DNA of 64,000 nucleotides from Marchantia polymorpha subsp. ruderalis (Eukaryota > Streptophyta > Marchantiopsida > Marchantiales > Marchantiaceae): the NCBI GenBank assembly GCA_037833965.1, contig AP031353.1, forward strand, positions 1,862,501 through 1,926,500, given 5' to 3'. Below are positions 35,498 to 47,216 of this stretch, piece after piece. How positions within the stretch are numbered: the stretch's first letter is position 1; each line of letters opens with the position of its first letter. The notes under the pieces were generated by a model. That model ran no database searches. It was not told the DNA's origin and worked only from the letters and a program-made list of their open reading frames with translations. The translations under genes were made by a program, and so were the position numbers.

Positions 35498-36871
35498 CAG
35501 TAGAACCTCCGCTACCTAATACTCCAGTAGGAAATAACCTCCAATACCAAATGAGATTCTATCAGTAGAGACCTCGGATAAATGCAGCTTAGGGAATAAC
35601 CTCCATTCTCTAATAGTGAACTAAATCGGGACAGTCCCGATTTTTTTCTTAATAAATATGACAGCAAAGATCTATCACATGTGGCATATTTCTTGGCAAA
35701 AAACCTATCTAATGTGATTTGCTTCAACTTTTCAATTTGAATCCTGCGAGCAGCGTCCATCATGCTTCTTATCGACGAAAGATTTTCCGTATGGGATACC
35801 TCTTGCCGAAGATAAAATTGTTGAAGCTTCTCAAGCCTGGAAATGACATCGTCGAGGCTAATTTTTGGAAGCTCTTCCCTGTTGTACTCTTCCTCAAGGC
35901 CAAGAATCTCGACAGGATAGTTCAGTAGGTTTCGAATGTTCATGGAATTCTCATAGCAGAACCGATGAATCTAGCTATTCAGTTCACTGCTGACTTCAGC
36001 TGTTGGCTCTACTATGTCTTCCATTACATGGGCAGCCCGATGTACTCCAAACGGATTTGACAATGGTGAAAGCAGTTGGAAATTGTTTTCGGCTTAACAT
36101 CTGAAGTCCATGTTGCAACGGCCATTTTAATGTCTTCAAGAATGTCAATTTTTTCTGGATTCGAAATGTTTGAATCCAAATGAAGAAGTACTTTCTCGTT
36201 GAATCGACGACAATAATAAGCTTTTAAGTTCCGAATTATAATTGCATCGCAAGGCTGGATTTTTGACATTGTGTTTGGCGGAAGTTACATGACGGTTGTG
36301 TTACGCAGCTCGGAGACTATCAACAATAATATGAGCACTACACTTGTCAAGGATCAGCAGGACTTTACTCTTCGCCATCTGGAGATTGAACCTCTTGATC
36401 CACTCGAGGAAAATGACTTGGGTCATCCATGACTTCAAGTTTCGACGGTACCTATGGCCCTGTTCAAGGTTTGCGTGCGTCATATACGGCTCATTCTGTT
36501 TTTGTTTGAAAAAAGCGATACTTTGTTTGTCCGTCATCATAGTGTAGGTAGGCTTCTTCGGAAACATGATGCTCAAAGTACTTTGTGAAGCAAAAGCAGC
36601 GGAGAAGTTGCCTGACATAGCTGATGTTGCGCCACAGTAAATGTTCCGATGGGGAAGATGACTTGGCAGAGATGTGGACGATTTTACGAATGTGTCCGCG
36701 CACTACCGAGTAGACGTACCAGCATCGCAAATTTTGAGATCCATTTGCCTCTCAAAACGTTACCATGGCCGCGAACAACTTTTCAAGCATTACTCCTGCT
36801 AGGTAATAACCTCTGATACTTAATATCTGTTGTGCGTTTCCAAGGGTATTCGCTATTTTGAGGTTCTACTG
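35498..36871 (-). mobile_element. Degenerate pogo/Tigger-like DNA transposon
   Basis: Flanked by the target duplication TA (35496-35497 and 36872-36873). The terminal inverted repeats are CAGTAGAACCTC (35498-35509) and GAGGTTCTACTG (36860-36871). Subterminal copies of an AATAACCTC motif occur at both ends. Total length is 1374 bp. A TA duplication and CAGT-type termini are typical of Tc1/mariner elements of the pogo branch. The minus strand carries transposase remains. Confidence 0.85.
35512..36730 (-). pseudogene. Broken pogo/Tigger-like DDE transposase
   Basis: Fragments in different minus-strand frames line up with the DDE_1 domain of pogo/Tigger/CENP-B-like transposases. MTQVIFLEWIKRFN followed by VLLILDKCSAH holds one catalytic Asp. 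LPPNTMSKIQPCDAIIIRNLKAYYCRRF holds the later conserved PCD motif. A frameshift after LRAA and an in-frame TAA just before LPPN disrupt the sequence, and the N-terminal part with its helix-turn-helix is missing or unreadable. A 143-aa tail frame (35943-35512) continues to the left end. It is not expected to make active transposase. Confidence 0.8.
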
Positions 36872-39800
36872 TATCTGTTATTGATTTATTTTCAAACTTC
36901 TTATTCGTTGATTTTTTAAAGAATCTATATTTTTTTGAAATTTTTGTCTCTTCATACAGATAATTGATTTTTCTAAATCTCAAAAAAAAAAATCAATTTT
37001 GTTTTAATGTTTGAACATACACATTAAACTATGTTGTTTTTTTCTTACAAAAACAATCGTATGATACAAAATTTGTTTAAGTTTTATCAAGAATTCAAAT
37101 TTAAAAAATACTGGTGTATCTTGAATTTTTTTATGTCTGTCATTTCAATTCAATTATGAAAACGAGGAATATGAGGAATTTTTTTGATCAAAAAAATCAT
37201 AAAATATAGAGATATTTCATTAATATTAATTTGATTGACGTGTTTAAGTAAAAAATAACTTTGTTCAAATTAACATTAACATATTCATGTCACTTATGAA
37301 CTCTTACATTTTGATTACTAGTTTTCTTAGAAAATATTTATCTCAACACCATGTTTGGTTTTTTCAAAAAAAAATTATTAATGTGTTGTTGATCAATTGC
37401 ACAACAAATGTAATACTTTTTTTCCATTTGCAGCATATGAACGTGTGTTTTCAATACTGTAGAAAATTTGTTTCCAAGTTGTTGATTGCATTTATAAATA
37501 TGAAAATAAGATGAGTGTTGATTGATGTAGTAAGGTCATTTCCATATTTTTAATCTTTCTAATATATATTACACATATACTTCAAATATAATTGATCTGC
37601 ATAACCATATTTTTAAGATGGTAAATTGAACATAATCCTTGTAAACAATTTAAGATGTTTTTTTACTTTTTATAATAAATTCTTCAATAATAATGTCAAT
37701 GAATGACAAATAGATTCCATATCCATAGATATCCTAGGTTTATAGTTGTAAATAAAATAAAAAACATCTTACTTGTTTCAAATAAAATAAATATAGAATA
37801 CAAAATATAATGAAACCAAATGATACATAAATTCCATATCACTATTATTTTGTGATTCTTACTAACAAATATGTACTATGTTTTTAAAATATACAATTTT
37901 ATATGAATTTAGTCAATTCTTATAAATGTTTGCATTATTTTAATATTTATTTTTTAATGAACTTATATTGTTATTTAAAGCTTCTTTTTTTATTGAGAAG
38001 TTAGATTGAAATTTTTAGAAATATTTAATCTAGAATTTAATATAAAAAAAAAATTTATATTAAATTTGTAAACAAATATTTTAAAAATTTTGATGGCATT
38101 AATTTTTGTTCAAGTCGATAAAGTATCAAATCATGTTCATAATTCTTAAAAAAACCAAGATTGTTAGAAAAAAAAATAGAAAAATTTAAGTTATTAATTA
38201 TTGGATTATATGATTCTAAGTATAATAATTTTTCATTTAAATTAGTCACAATATAATATTGAATGGTTTGTAGATTTTAAATGTCATAGTATAATTGTAA
38301 ATAAATTCTATTTAAAAGTTATAGAATTATACTTTGATTTACAAAATAATTTTTTATTTTTTAAAAATAAAGTATTTAAGTTTTAAATAAGGTATTAGTT
38401 TTCAAATTTTCAACAATTATAAACGAAAAGCTTCAACTGGGGTTGAACTTATTTTCAATACATATTTTTACAAATGAAACAATATAAAATTCATATATAA
38501 TTTGTCACTTTGAATAATGGGCAATTTAACACTATAATATATTAGATTATGAAATATTTGAATTAACTTGTTTTATTAAGTGGCTCTTTATTTTGAATCA
38601 AGAGATCAGTTATTGCAACAATATTTTCGATACAATAGATTTTGTTGGTAAATTTAGAACAATGATTAGTATTTAAGATGTATTTGAATCAAAGTATTAA
38701 ATGCTGATGCATTCAGCATGACTACTTCTAAGAATATCATGTAACACTGATCATAATATTTTGAGTCTAACAGCTTTGTTTTCAATCATAAATATGTTTA
38801 TCGATTTTATATATATACTACTAAACAAACGAAATATAGATTTTATATTTAATACATATGCCATACATATTAAATAAAGTAAAAACGATTAAATCATTTC
38901 ATATGGCTTGCAAAGCTCAAAACGATTATAAGTTGAAATGTTGAAACTTATAAAGCAACATTGTTGAAATTTGTTGGTGTAAATGTCTTGATATATATGT
39001 ATTGAAGTTTATACAAAATTCTCGATATAGCGGAAATCTTGTAAACCTCCATTTTTATAATTGAATATTAAAATCCGAAAAAAATCAATTGCAAAGAATT
39101 CACAATACTTGAAATTTAGTGTTTTAATTTAATATAAATTAATATTATTTTATTAAAATTGTTTTTATATATAAAATTTTATTATTTTTCCACCAACTTG
39201 ATAAATTATGGTTATTATTGATGACGTGATTCAAAAATTTGGTAATTTTCCGCATTTTTTATTTTTATTAATCTTTCCGAAAAAAAAGTCTTGAATTTTA
39301 ATATGTGTATTTATAATCGTAAAATCTCTTGGAATTGCCAAAAATATTTGAATTAAATTTAGCTTTGCTCACTCTTACTTGTTGGTTTACTGAACGATAT
39401 CCATAGTATTGACATTTCTATTAAAATGTTGAAGATTAATCATGTAGGTTGTATTTATATTTTAATAATTTATATAAATAATAAATACATGATTTTTACA
39501 GCAATTAATGAACAAATCAAAATCAATTATTCATCTTAACAAATACATTTTCTTTGATTTAACAAATAAAAAATTCAAAAAATTGTACGTATGAATTGCA
39601 GATTTTTTAAATTTTTTTTTGAGATAATTATCTTGGTTTTCCATTTAAAGAAATGTTCAGAATTTCATTATAAAATGGTGGACAGAAAATATTTCATTTC
39701 TTATCAAAATATAAGGTATAGGATGAAACATTCGATGATTTTTCAAATAACGTGTTTCATTTTTTTAAATTTTGTATTTTCTAACTTTTCTTTGTATGAT

Positions 39801-42484
39801 CAATATGTTATGATCTAGAGCAATATAATTACCTAGACGATTATATTTTACGAACTCACATTATTTGCATATACATGCAGATAACGAGAAAATAGTTGTG
39901 AAAAAATAAAATCTTGTTGTAAACAATGAACCAAATTTACTATTGTATTATAAATCAATTAATGACTTGATAAAATTATTTTTTTAAATTTTTTTCTTAA
40001 TGATGATAAATCCTTTACTTATAATCATAATTTTGTGATCTTTGTGATAAATTATTTATTTATTTGTATTTTTTTATATTTAAAAATATTCAGAAGTGTT
40101 TACTATGATGTGGAATAAATTGCAGAAACTTTTCATAAATGAATAATTATTGAATTTCAAATATTTGAACCACATGAGCTCTAATTATATATTTTGTAGT
40201 GAAAAGCTTATTATATCTGATTCCTTCAACCGTTAGTTTCTTCCATATATACATATTAAAAAAATATAAAATAATAATTCATAATTTACAAATTATTTTT
40301 TTCAAATGTACAATATTGTACCAAATCAATGTGCTTTTGCTTATCTTGATAAGTTAGATTAGTTTTAGTTTTGTGAAGGACATTGAATTTGAACCAAAAT
40401 ATACACTTAAATTTCAGTATATATGAACAAATTAAAAATTAAAAATATTTCTATTTAAACAAATTAGTGCATAATTGTATTGAAAAATTATAGATTTGAC
40501 TGAAAATTTTAAAATCATTAAAAAAATTTACTGAAATAAAAGAACTCAATTATAGTATTTTGTTTCTCATATTTTGTATTCATATTGCAGTCAAACTTTG
40601 TTTTTCGTTCTTAGCTTCTTGAACTTGCACATATATTTGTTTAGTTGAACAATAATATTTAGAAAGAAAATTAAAAGTATTTAAGATTTCTTTATATCAC
40701 TTGACTAACTTATTATTATAATATTGCTTTTATCTTTTCATACAAATCATATGGAGTAAATTAGTAAATTCATTGGAATTTTCAATGAGATTGAAGATTC
40801 ATAATTTGATTATATTTTTAGCTAAGATAAATCTTAATCATTTTGAATCAACATTTTTTTTTTATTTAAAGAATATATCTTAAGCCTGAATATTATATAA
40901 TATATGCGTTTATAAGAAATAAGTTTATTTTTTATTACATTCCATATTGTCTTTCAGCAGTTTTTGATATTTTTTAGTTTGATATTGTTTATTATGAATC
41001 ATTAATCATATATTTAGTTTTCCATATTTGACCACAGAGAAATAAAATCCATGTTTTCATCATTCAGTTGTTTTTTATTTCCAATCACGCACAAAATAGT
41101 GTAAACATCAAATATAAAGATGTTTTCATGTCAATATGTATTTACTTAGTTAAATATAAAATCATGATTCATAATTATTTCATTTTTTGTTTTTCAATCC
41201 AACCTTTATGAGCTTATGCAAAAGTGCATGAGTAAACTTTGTAATTGACATGTATTTACAACATGTACATACACATAGGATCTAAAAATTGAAACAAATA
41301 CTTGAAATATGCTATAGAATTTAGGGGATGAGGTCTTAATATATACCACAGAGTTTGCAAAAACCAATAGTGAATAAAGTTCGAAATATGAATTTTATTT
41401 TCACAAAAACATAATCTACTGAAATTATCTATTCTCGCTGATAGTGATAGGTTGTGATTTGATTCAAGATTTGGAGCATAATTTATAAAGCCATTATCTA
41501 TTTTTAAAAAGTCAACTCAATACTATATTTTATTATTGTGTGAATAAATAAACAACTTTACATTGAACATTAACTTGTTGTTCTAAAGATATATCCTTCA
41601 AAACAAACAATGTATCAATTTGAACTTCAAATGAATACATATTCAATAGTAGGTTTTTTCAAGAGATAAAAAAAGTCATATCAAGTTGTTGTATAGTATG
41701 AGCATTGCATGTTTGAATTTCTTTTTCACTAGTATATTTTTTACATATCAAACATGAATCTTTTAGCCAAAAAATATCAAATATTTGGTCATGAGTTTAT
41801 TTTTTGTATTCTTAAGTCAACTCACAATTATTTTATCTTGCTTTTTAATTTGGTTTATATATATTTCAATATAATCACATCATATATCATGTAGTTCAAA
41901 ATTAACATATTACATGTATTATGTTTTATGATCTGTTGCACATATAGATACATATAAATTTACATAAAGTAATTAAGTTATCATTTATTACTATGTACAT
42001 ATTTGAATGCATTGATAACATAATATCGTATGTTACTTTATGAAAAAAAAACGAATTTATTATATGAAATGTTTAATTAATAATATCAGATTTTTTGAAT
42101 TGTTAATAGAAAATTATAAAATATGATATTAAGGGTTTATATATAATACAAAAATTATCAAATATATTTCATGATCTTACACAAATTTGTAGAAAATATA
42201 TCTATATGTTAATTTGTTTCCATTTTTTTAATTAATTTTTAAAATTTAATAGTTTTGTTTATTAAAACATGAAAATTATCATTCCAATCTATCTACTCTT
42301 CATATTTTGATATAAAATTGTAGAAAGTGCATAATTCAAGGTTAATGAATCAATTTTGATGTAAATTATACATAAATACCGTACTAAAATAAGTTTTGTC
42401 ACTAAAATATTTTAAAAGAGACTTTCACTTGGTTAATTATTTCATTTATGAGGAAAAACTACTTGAGTAGATTCTCTGAAACAC

Positions 42485-42726
42485 AGATAGCTTATTGGAA
42501 TCCTTACGTATCATTTTGTTTGATGAGATTATACTAATGGTGTGCTGCTACGAATAGTCTAGTATTGATTAACACAAGTGATTTCTTACATAGAGTGCGG
42601 TATTGAGAGATAGCTTATTGGAATCCATCAAATATCATTTTGTCCGATGAGATTTTATTAATGATGTGCTGCTACCCATAGTCTAGTATTGATTAATACA
42701 AGTGATTTCTTACGTGCGGTGTTGAG
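42485..42726. repeat. Tandem duplication of about 120 bp
   Basis: Unit 1 (42485-42607, 123 bp) and unit 2 (42608-42726, 119 bp) both begin AGATAGCTTATTGGAATCC and end close to TGCGGT(A/G)TTGAG. A third copy is truncated after AGATAGCGAG. The array ends just before the orphan mannosidase-like exon. Confidence 0.8.
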
Positions 42727-42755
42727 AGATAGCGAGTCATGCCAAAAATGCCTGC

Positions 42756-43013
42756 CTAGGTAAAATCAAACGTATTTAACCATCCCACATCTTGGTGTGT
42801 GTGAGTGAGAATATGCACATTGAGCTTATCAAAAACTGTGCCAACGTCGTTGTTGCATGGAGTTTCATCTTCGTCATCATTAGACTTGTTAGAGTATCGA
42901 CTAACCTTATGTTGATGAGAATCCGCTGCACTTTCAATTAGAGACAAAGAAAGAACGAAAAGAACAACAATCCACCATATCAATGCTCTTATCATAACAA
43001 CAATGAGTCTCAA
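42756..43013 (-). pseudogene. Orphan first exon resembling a class II (GH38) alpha-mannosidase
   Basis: An 85-codon frame starts with a strong signal-anchor-like segment (MRLIVVMIRALIWWIVVLFVLSLSL). It ends with DKLNVHILTHTHQDVGWLNTFDFT and a stop. The LNVHxxxHTHxDVGWL motif is the start of the GH38 catalytic domain. The second His and the Asp of HQD correspond to zinc ligands; relatives usually have HDD or HND. No further exons were found on the minus strand in the AT-rich DNA beyond it, so only the N-terminus remains. It is probably a truncated copy. A functional gene with distant or tiny exons is less likely. Confidence 0.6.
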
Positions 43014-45782
43014 GTAGACATTAGGACACGTGTAAAATGATACTTGATCAATCCTAGTAAGTTATGTGTATTTAATAAAGGTCCCATCAAACAATTTTCT
43101 TCATTTTGAGTTATTTTTTGTAAGAAAAATGTGGTTGATTTTTGCAAAAGTTAAAAAATGTTGTTGATCAATCATTTGGTTGGTCAGGATTATCCATGAA
43201 TGCATTTTAAATCTGTACATAAATTCTATTTGATGTAGTTCTTTCAGATGCTAATACTTCTCTTGAATGGCAGTATGATGCACATGAAGTGTTGTTTGCG
43301 ACAAGTAATTTAGGAACATAAAGGAAATCGGTGAGTTATATATTCTTACTAGGATAATGCATTCTCGTGTTGTTTATTCCATTCTAAAGTGTCTGAAGGT
43401 GGGTAAATGTTGGCTTTGCGATTCTTGTTATGAACTGAAGCTACGTTGGCAAACTCTGGGTTTATGATGTTGATGACTGAATTATATACATATGCGGACA
43501 AAATTATGATTGCGGGCAACATACTCACCGTTGCAATTAAGGTATAGCATGTCACAAATACGGAAAAACAATTATAGAAAATTTGCGATACTTCTGAAAG
43601 CTTGAAGATGCAGAGCAATAAATACGGAAAAAACTGTGCAGTTGGATCGGTTGAGGATCATGTCGAGAACTGATTTCACGCGATGGCGATCGCCAAGAAA
43701 TGGCAAGTGCGCGGGCTTCTCATTCGCAGTGAGCTGGTGCCTGGCCCTCGAGCCATTGGCCCTCGGCAGCAGCCGCAGAGGGTAGATCGCACAGTAACGT
43801 GGTGCCCTTGATGGCGCATCACCAAACATGCGGACCGATGGATACATTTACATGACCTGGTCTGACCGGCCACTCTGCGCATGTACCCCAGAGGCGAATC
43901 TAATTTGCCGTCCCGTTGCGTTCTGACTGTCCGTTGGTGCACGGTCTTGACCGGCAGTTCCTGTCGCACGCCTTCCCGTGCGTTCCAAGAGGGCTCGCGA
44001 CCATGAAACGCGACCGCGATCAAGACCGCGAACGCGAAAGTGAAATCGAAAGCGAAGCCGGCTCGAGCGTCCGCACTCGGTTCGAAAGCGACCGACCGGG
44101 GCGAGATTTGAATTGGGAGCGTGTCAGCCCGCTCCTCCCTGAGGAGCGTCCGTTGACGCGGCGGACCATCGCGCCGAGAGCGTCCGCGACAGGGAGGCGC
44201 TGTACCGTTGCAGCGCAGCGCAGCGCTTGTGGCCAGTACAGTACGAGCCGGTCGCCGACCGACGGCGATCGCCTCCGAGTGACCGCCGGACCAACATTCG
44301 AACCAGCGTATCCGTCTGTCGAATCAAGTGAAGCATATGAATGCCATGTCCTTGCCCCTGCGGGCCTATGTCGAGTCTATGCTATCTCCAAATATCGCTC
44401 CATATCATTTCGGGGCCGATTTATATTATTATTTTCGAGTTATATTTTTTTAATCGCCGGCCTATCCGCTTTACAAAATGAATGTGCCTAAATATGAACG
44501 TTACGCAGGGGCCTGGGCCTACTATAACATTCATGCATGGACGTCGGGGCAATGGCTCACGCGGTGTAGTCCCCGCTAACGGTACTCTGGCCTCGAACGG
44601 GAAGTGGGGACGGGGACGGAGCGGAGGCAGGGTAGGGGGTTTTGGGCTCGTTCTCTTCGTCCGGGGGGTTTGAAAAAATCGGGCCGCTTTGACCGGCGGT
44701 GGGGACTTCCCTGGCCCGGCTCGCCACGTGGCGCGGGGGAACGAGTGGACGCTGGCCGAAGTCCAACGAGCCCAGCGGCTAATCATGTGATCAAGCGAGC
44801 ATACAGGCTGCCAAACCCCCTAATATGCTTTGCTCGCTGCTCGCTTTCTCGCTTTATTCATGTCTTCGAGCTCGGAGTGGGCCAGGGGCTCCGATGGGTT
44901 ACAGCGTGTGCAGCGAGACATGGAGCTGTAATCAAATCATCACCCAGCGAGAGAGAGAGAGACAGAGAGAGAGAAGAGGAAGAAAAGATGAAAAGATGAA
45001 GAGGAAGAGTTAAAGAGGTAGGGAGAGAGAGAGAGAGAAGAAAGTGGGAAGGGGAAGAGTTAAAGTTGTAGGTGGAGTGCCGGTCATAAATTGCTGAGAT
45101 CACCATCTCTTCAAGCAAGAGAACATGGCGGGGTTGACACTGCAATTTATCATGGCAGCAGCGGCAATTAGTGCGAGGAGTGAAGGAAGAAATACGAAGT
45201 AGGTCGTCGGGACTCTCTGCCATAGCTGTGCTTGTATGCTGCTGCTCACACCTGAAATCAGAGAGAGGGAGAGAGAGGGAGAGGGCAACGAATTCGAGAC
45301 GATCGTCTATGATTTCATAGAAGGCGACTGGATAAATCGTACCCCACATAAGAAGCATCAGCAACAACAAACCGGAGCATGAACGATCTTCATTGATTTC
45401 TGTTGTTGAGGAGGAAATCACACTCCACCGATCGGCGCTAAATCCGGGTTGTGGTAACTTGTACTCCATGGCAAATGGCACGATCATGTGGAAACCAGCC
45501 TGACGTGAACAGGGAAGGGGATGGGGCCCGCCCGCCCGCCCGCCCAGCGGGAGCAGCAGTGGCGTTGTAGTAAGACGAGGGCATGGACGGATGCCAGTCG
45601 AAGAGATGCCTTGCAAGCAGATGAATGACGATGAAATATGAGCGTAATGTGTGTCATCATGTGCCGGGGAGAAGATTTCCAGCCTGAGGACCAGCCGGTG
45701 CCATTGACGAAATGTCAACCTCCGGGTTTGGCTGGACACCTGGGAGCAAATGGCTTGGGTACTGCTGCGTACAGACGGGGCT

Positions 45783-45809
45783 GGGAGGGAGGGAGGGAGG
45801 GAGGGAGGG
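45783..45809. repeat. (GGGA)n tract with quadruplex potential
   Basis: Six or more GGG runs spaced by single A residues. Complementary in type to the nearby CCCG run at 45529-45545. Confidence 0.75.
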
Positions 45810-47121
45810 CAGCAGGGCGGCCCTGCTGCGAGCATAGACGATGAACCAAAGTTGGAGCTCGGTCATAGTGATGTAACACTGCAGATCCAACATTCCCTTA
45901 ACAACCTTATCACTACTATATCATATTCACAATCTCTTGAGAGCGCAAGTACAGAGCCAGCAAAAGCTCCAGCTTGTTTGTTTGGTCGCACACGGTACCA
46001 TACCACTCTCCTCACTCCACCACCTCACGACCGAACCGGCGCCATGCCATGCCCTTCCCTTCCCTGCCCTTCCCTGCCCTGCCTCCCCCCTGCCCTGCCC
46101 CAGACGACGTTTGGAGAGAACGAATAGCTTGCCCTTGCACAGCTAATGGATGAGGAAGAGAGGTAGCTGAGCTGAGCTGAGCTGAACTCTACCGTAGGCG
46201 ACGCAGGGACGAGAGGCTCCATACTGTACTTCTTTCATTCAACCATGGACGACAGACAGCACGTGTGTCCGGAAGGGTCCATGGGTTCTGCGTTGGCTGC
46301 CGAAAGCACCACGATGGTGCACGAAATGCGAGCCGAATGCAACCCCGATGGATGATTGATTATAAGAAAATCTGCATAAAGCACACCTCTGGACACATTT
46401 GCCGACTGGGTTTCGTGCGTTCGAGCCAAGCCAAGTGGTCATCCCTCCATCCATCTCTTTCATATTCTCAACATTTGCCCGTCCTTCCCGATTCGGCAAT
46501 GTCCCTCGGGCTCTGAAGGACGAGCGGAGACGAGACGCGCAAAAGTCCAGACTCCATGCTCGTGTTGACCGAACACGGAGCGCTGGGGGGGGGGGGGAAT
46601 GCGTGCGAGCGTGTGCTTCCTTTGTCGATGGACGATGATCAGTTGACAAAGGGGCGAGACGAGGTGCTATTCCATGGACCAGTTCTTCTCCTCCTAAAGC
46701 CAAGGAGGATGGATTACTGTGCGAGTCTATGATTGAGAGAGTGTGCGAGAGAGGGGAGGGGGGGAGGGGGGAGGGGGGAGGGGAATATACATCGCTGCTT
46801 TAAAGGGGCGCGAGGAAAGGAAAGGTGGAATAAAGGGGGAGGAGGGGGGGGAGGGGAGGGGGAGGGGAGAATGTACGCCTTTAAGAGCGGCACCGACCCC
46901 AGACGTAATAACTGGTCGGTCCCGCGGGCGCGTTCGCCACCATCGAAAATGATGATCGGACGGTGGGAGGGCATAAAATAGCGCGCAAATATTGAGCAGC
47001 AAAAACAAAGAAATAGTAATGTTCGAAAAGGAAGGCATGGAAACTTCTGAATCCGATTCTTCGCGGCACGAGGTAGCGTCCAGGGCGATCGCTTTTGGAG
47101 TGTTTTGTTGCGCTCGCGCGG

Positions 47122-47216
47122 CGTGAAGTAATTCGTCGCCATTCCATTCCATTCCATTCATTCATTGAGTTCATGCGAAGGAATGCATCACCCTGAAATC
47201 CAAAATTTGTCCCACA
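47122..47216 (+). repeat. Dispersed repeat, copy 2
   Basis: Same start (CGTGAAGTAATTCGTCGCCA), ATTC run, TTCATGCGAAGGAATGCATC and CCCACA end as 26398-26483. It has extra ATTC units and a 3-4 base insertion (ACCC) before TGAAATCC. Confidence 0.8.

Larger units (their letters stand above)
34430..43600. other. Large AT-rich gene-poor block
   Basis: About 9 kb of strongly A/T-rich DNA with long A and T runs. No open frames stand out except those of the embedded transposon (35498-36871) and the orphan exon at 42756-43013. Its edges are fairly sharp against the RPS9 promoter side and the GC-rich DNA from 43.65 kb. It may be decayed transposon DNA or local heterochromatin. I see no terminal repeats for the block as a whole. 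Confidence 0.6.

Noticed and set aside
43916-44491. Plus-strand open frame of 191 codons rich in Arg/Asp/Glu
   Set aside because: The opposite strand is also open, composition follows repeated CGA/GAA words, and no conserved motif or splice partner was seen.
44858-45835. Minus-strand open frame of 325 codons
   Set aside because: Crosses GA and GGGA microsatellites, has no recognisable domain, and is open mainly because the DNA is GC-rich.
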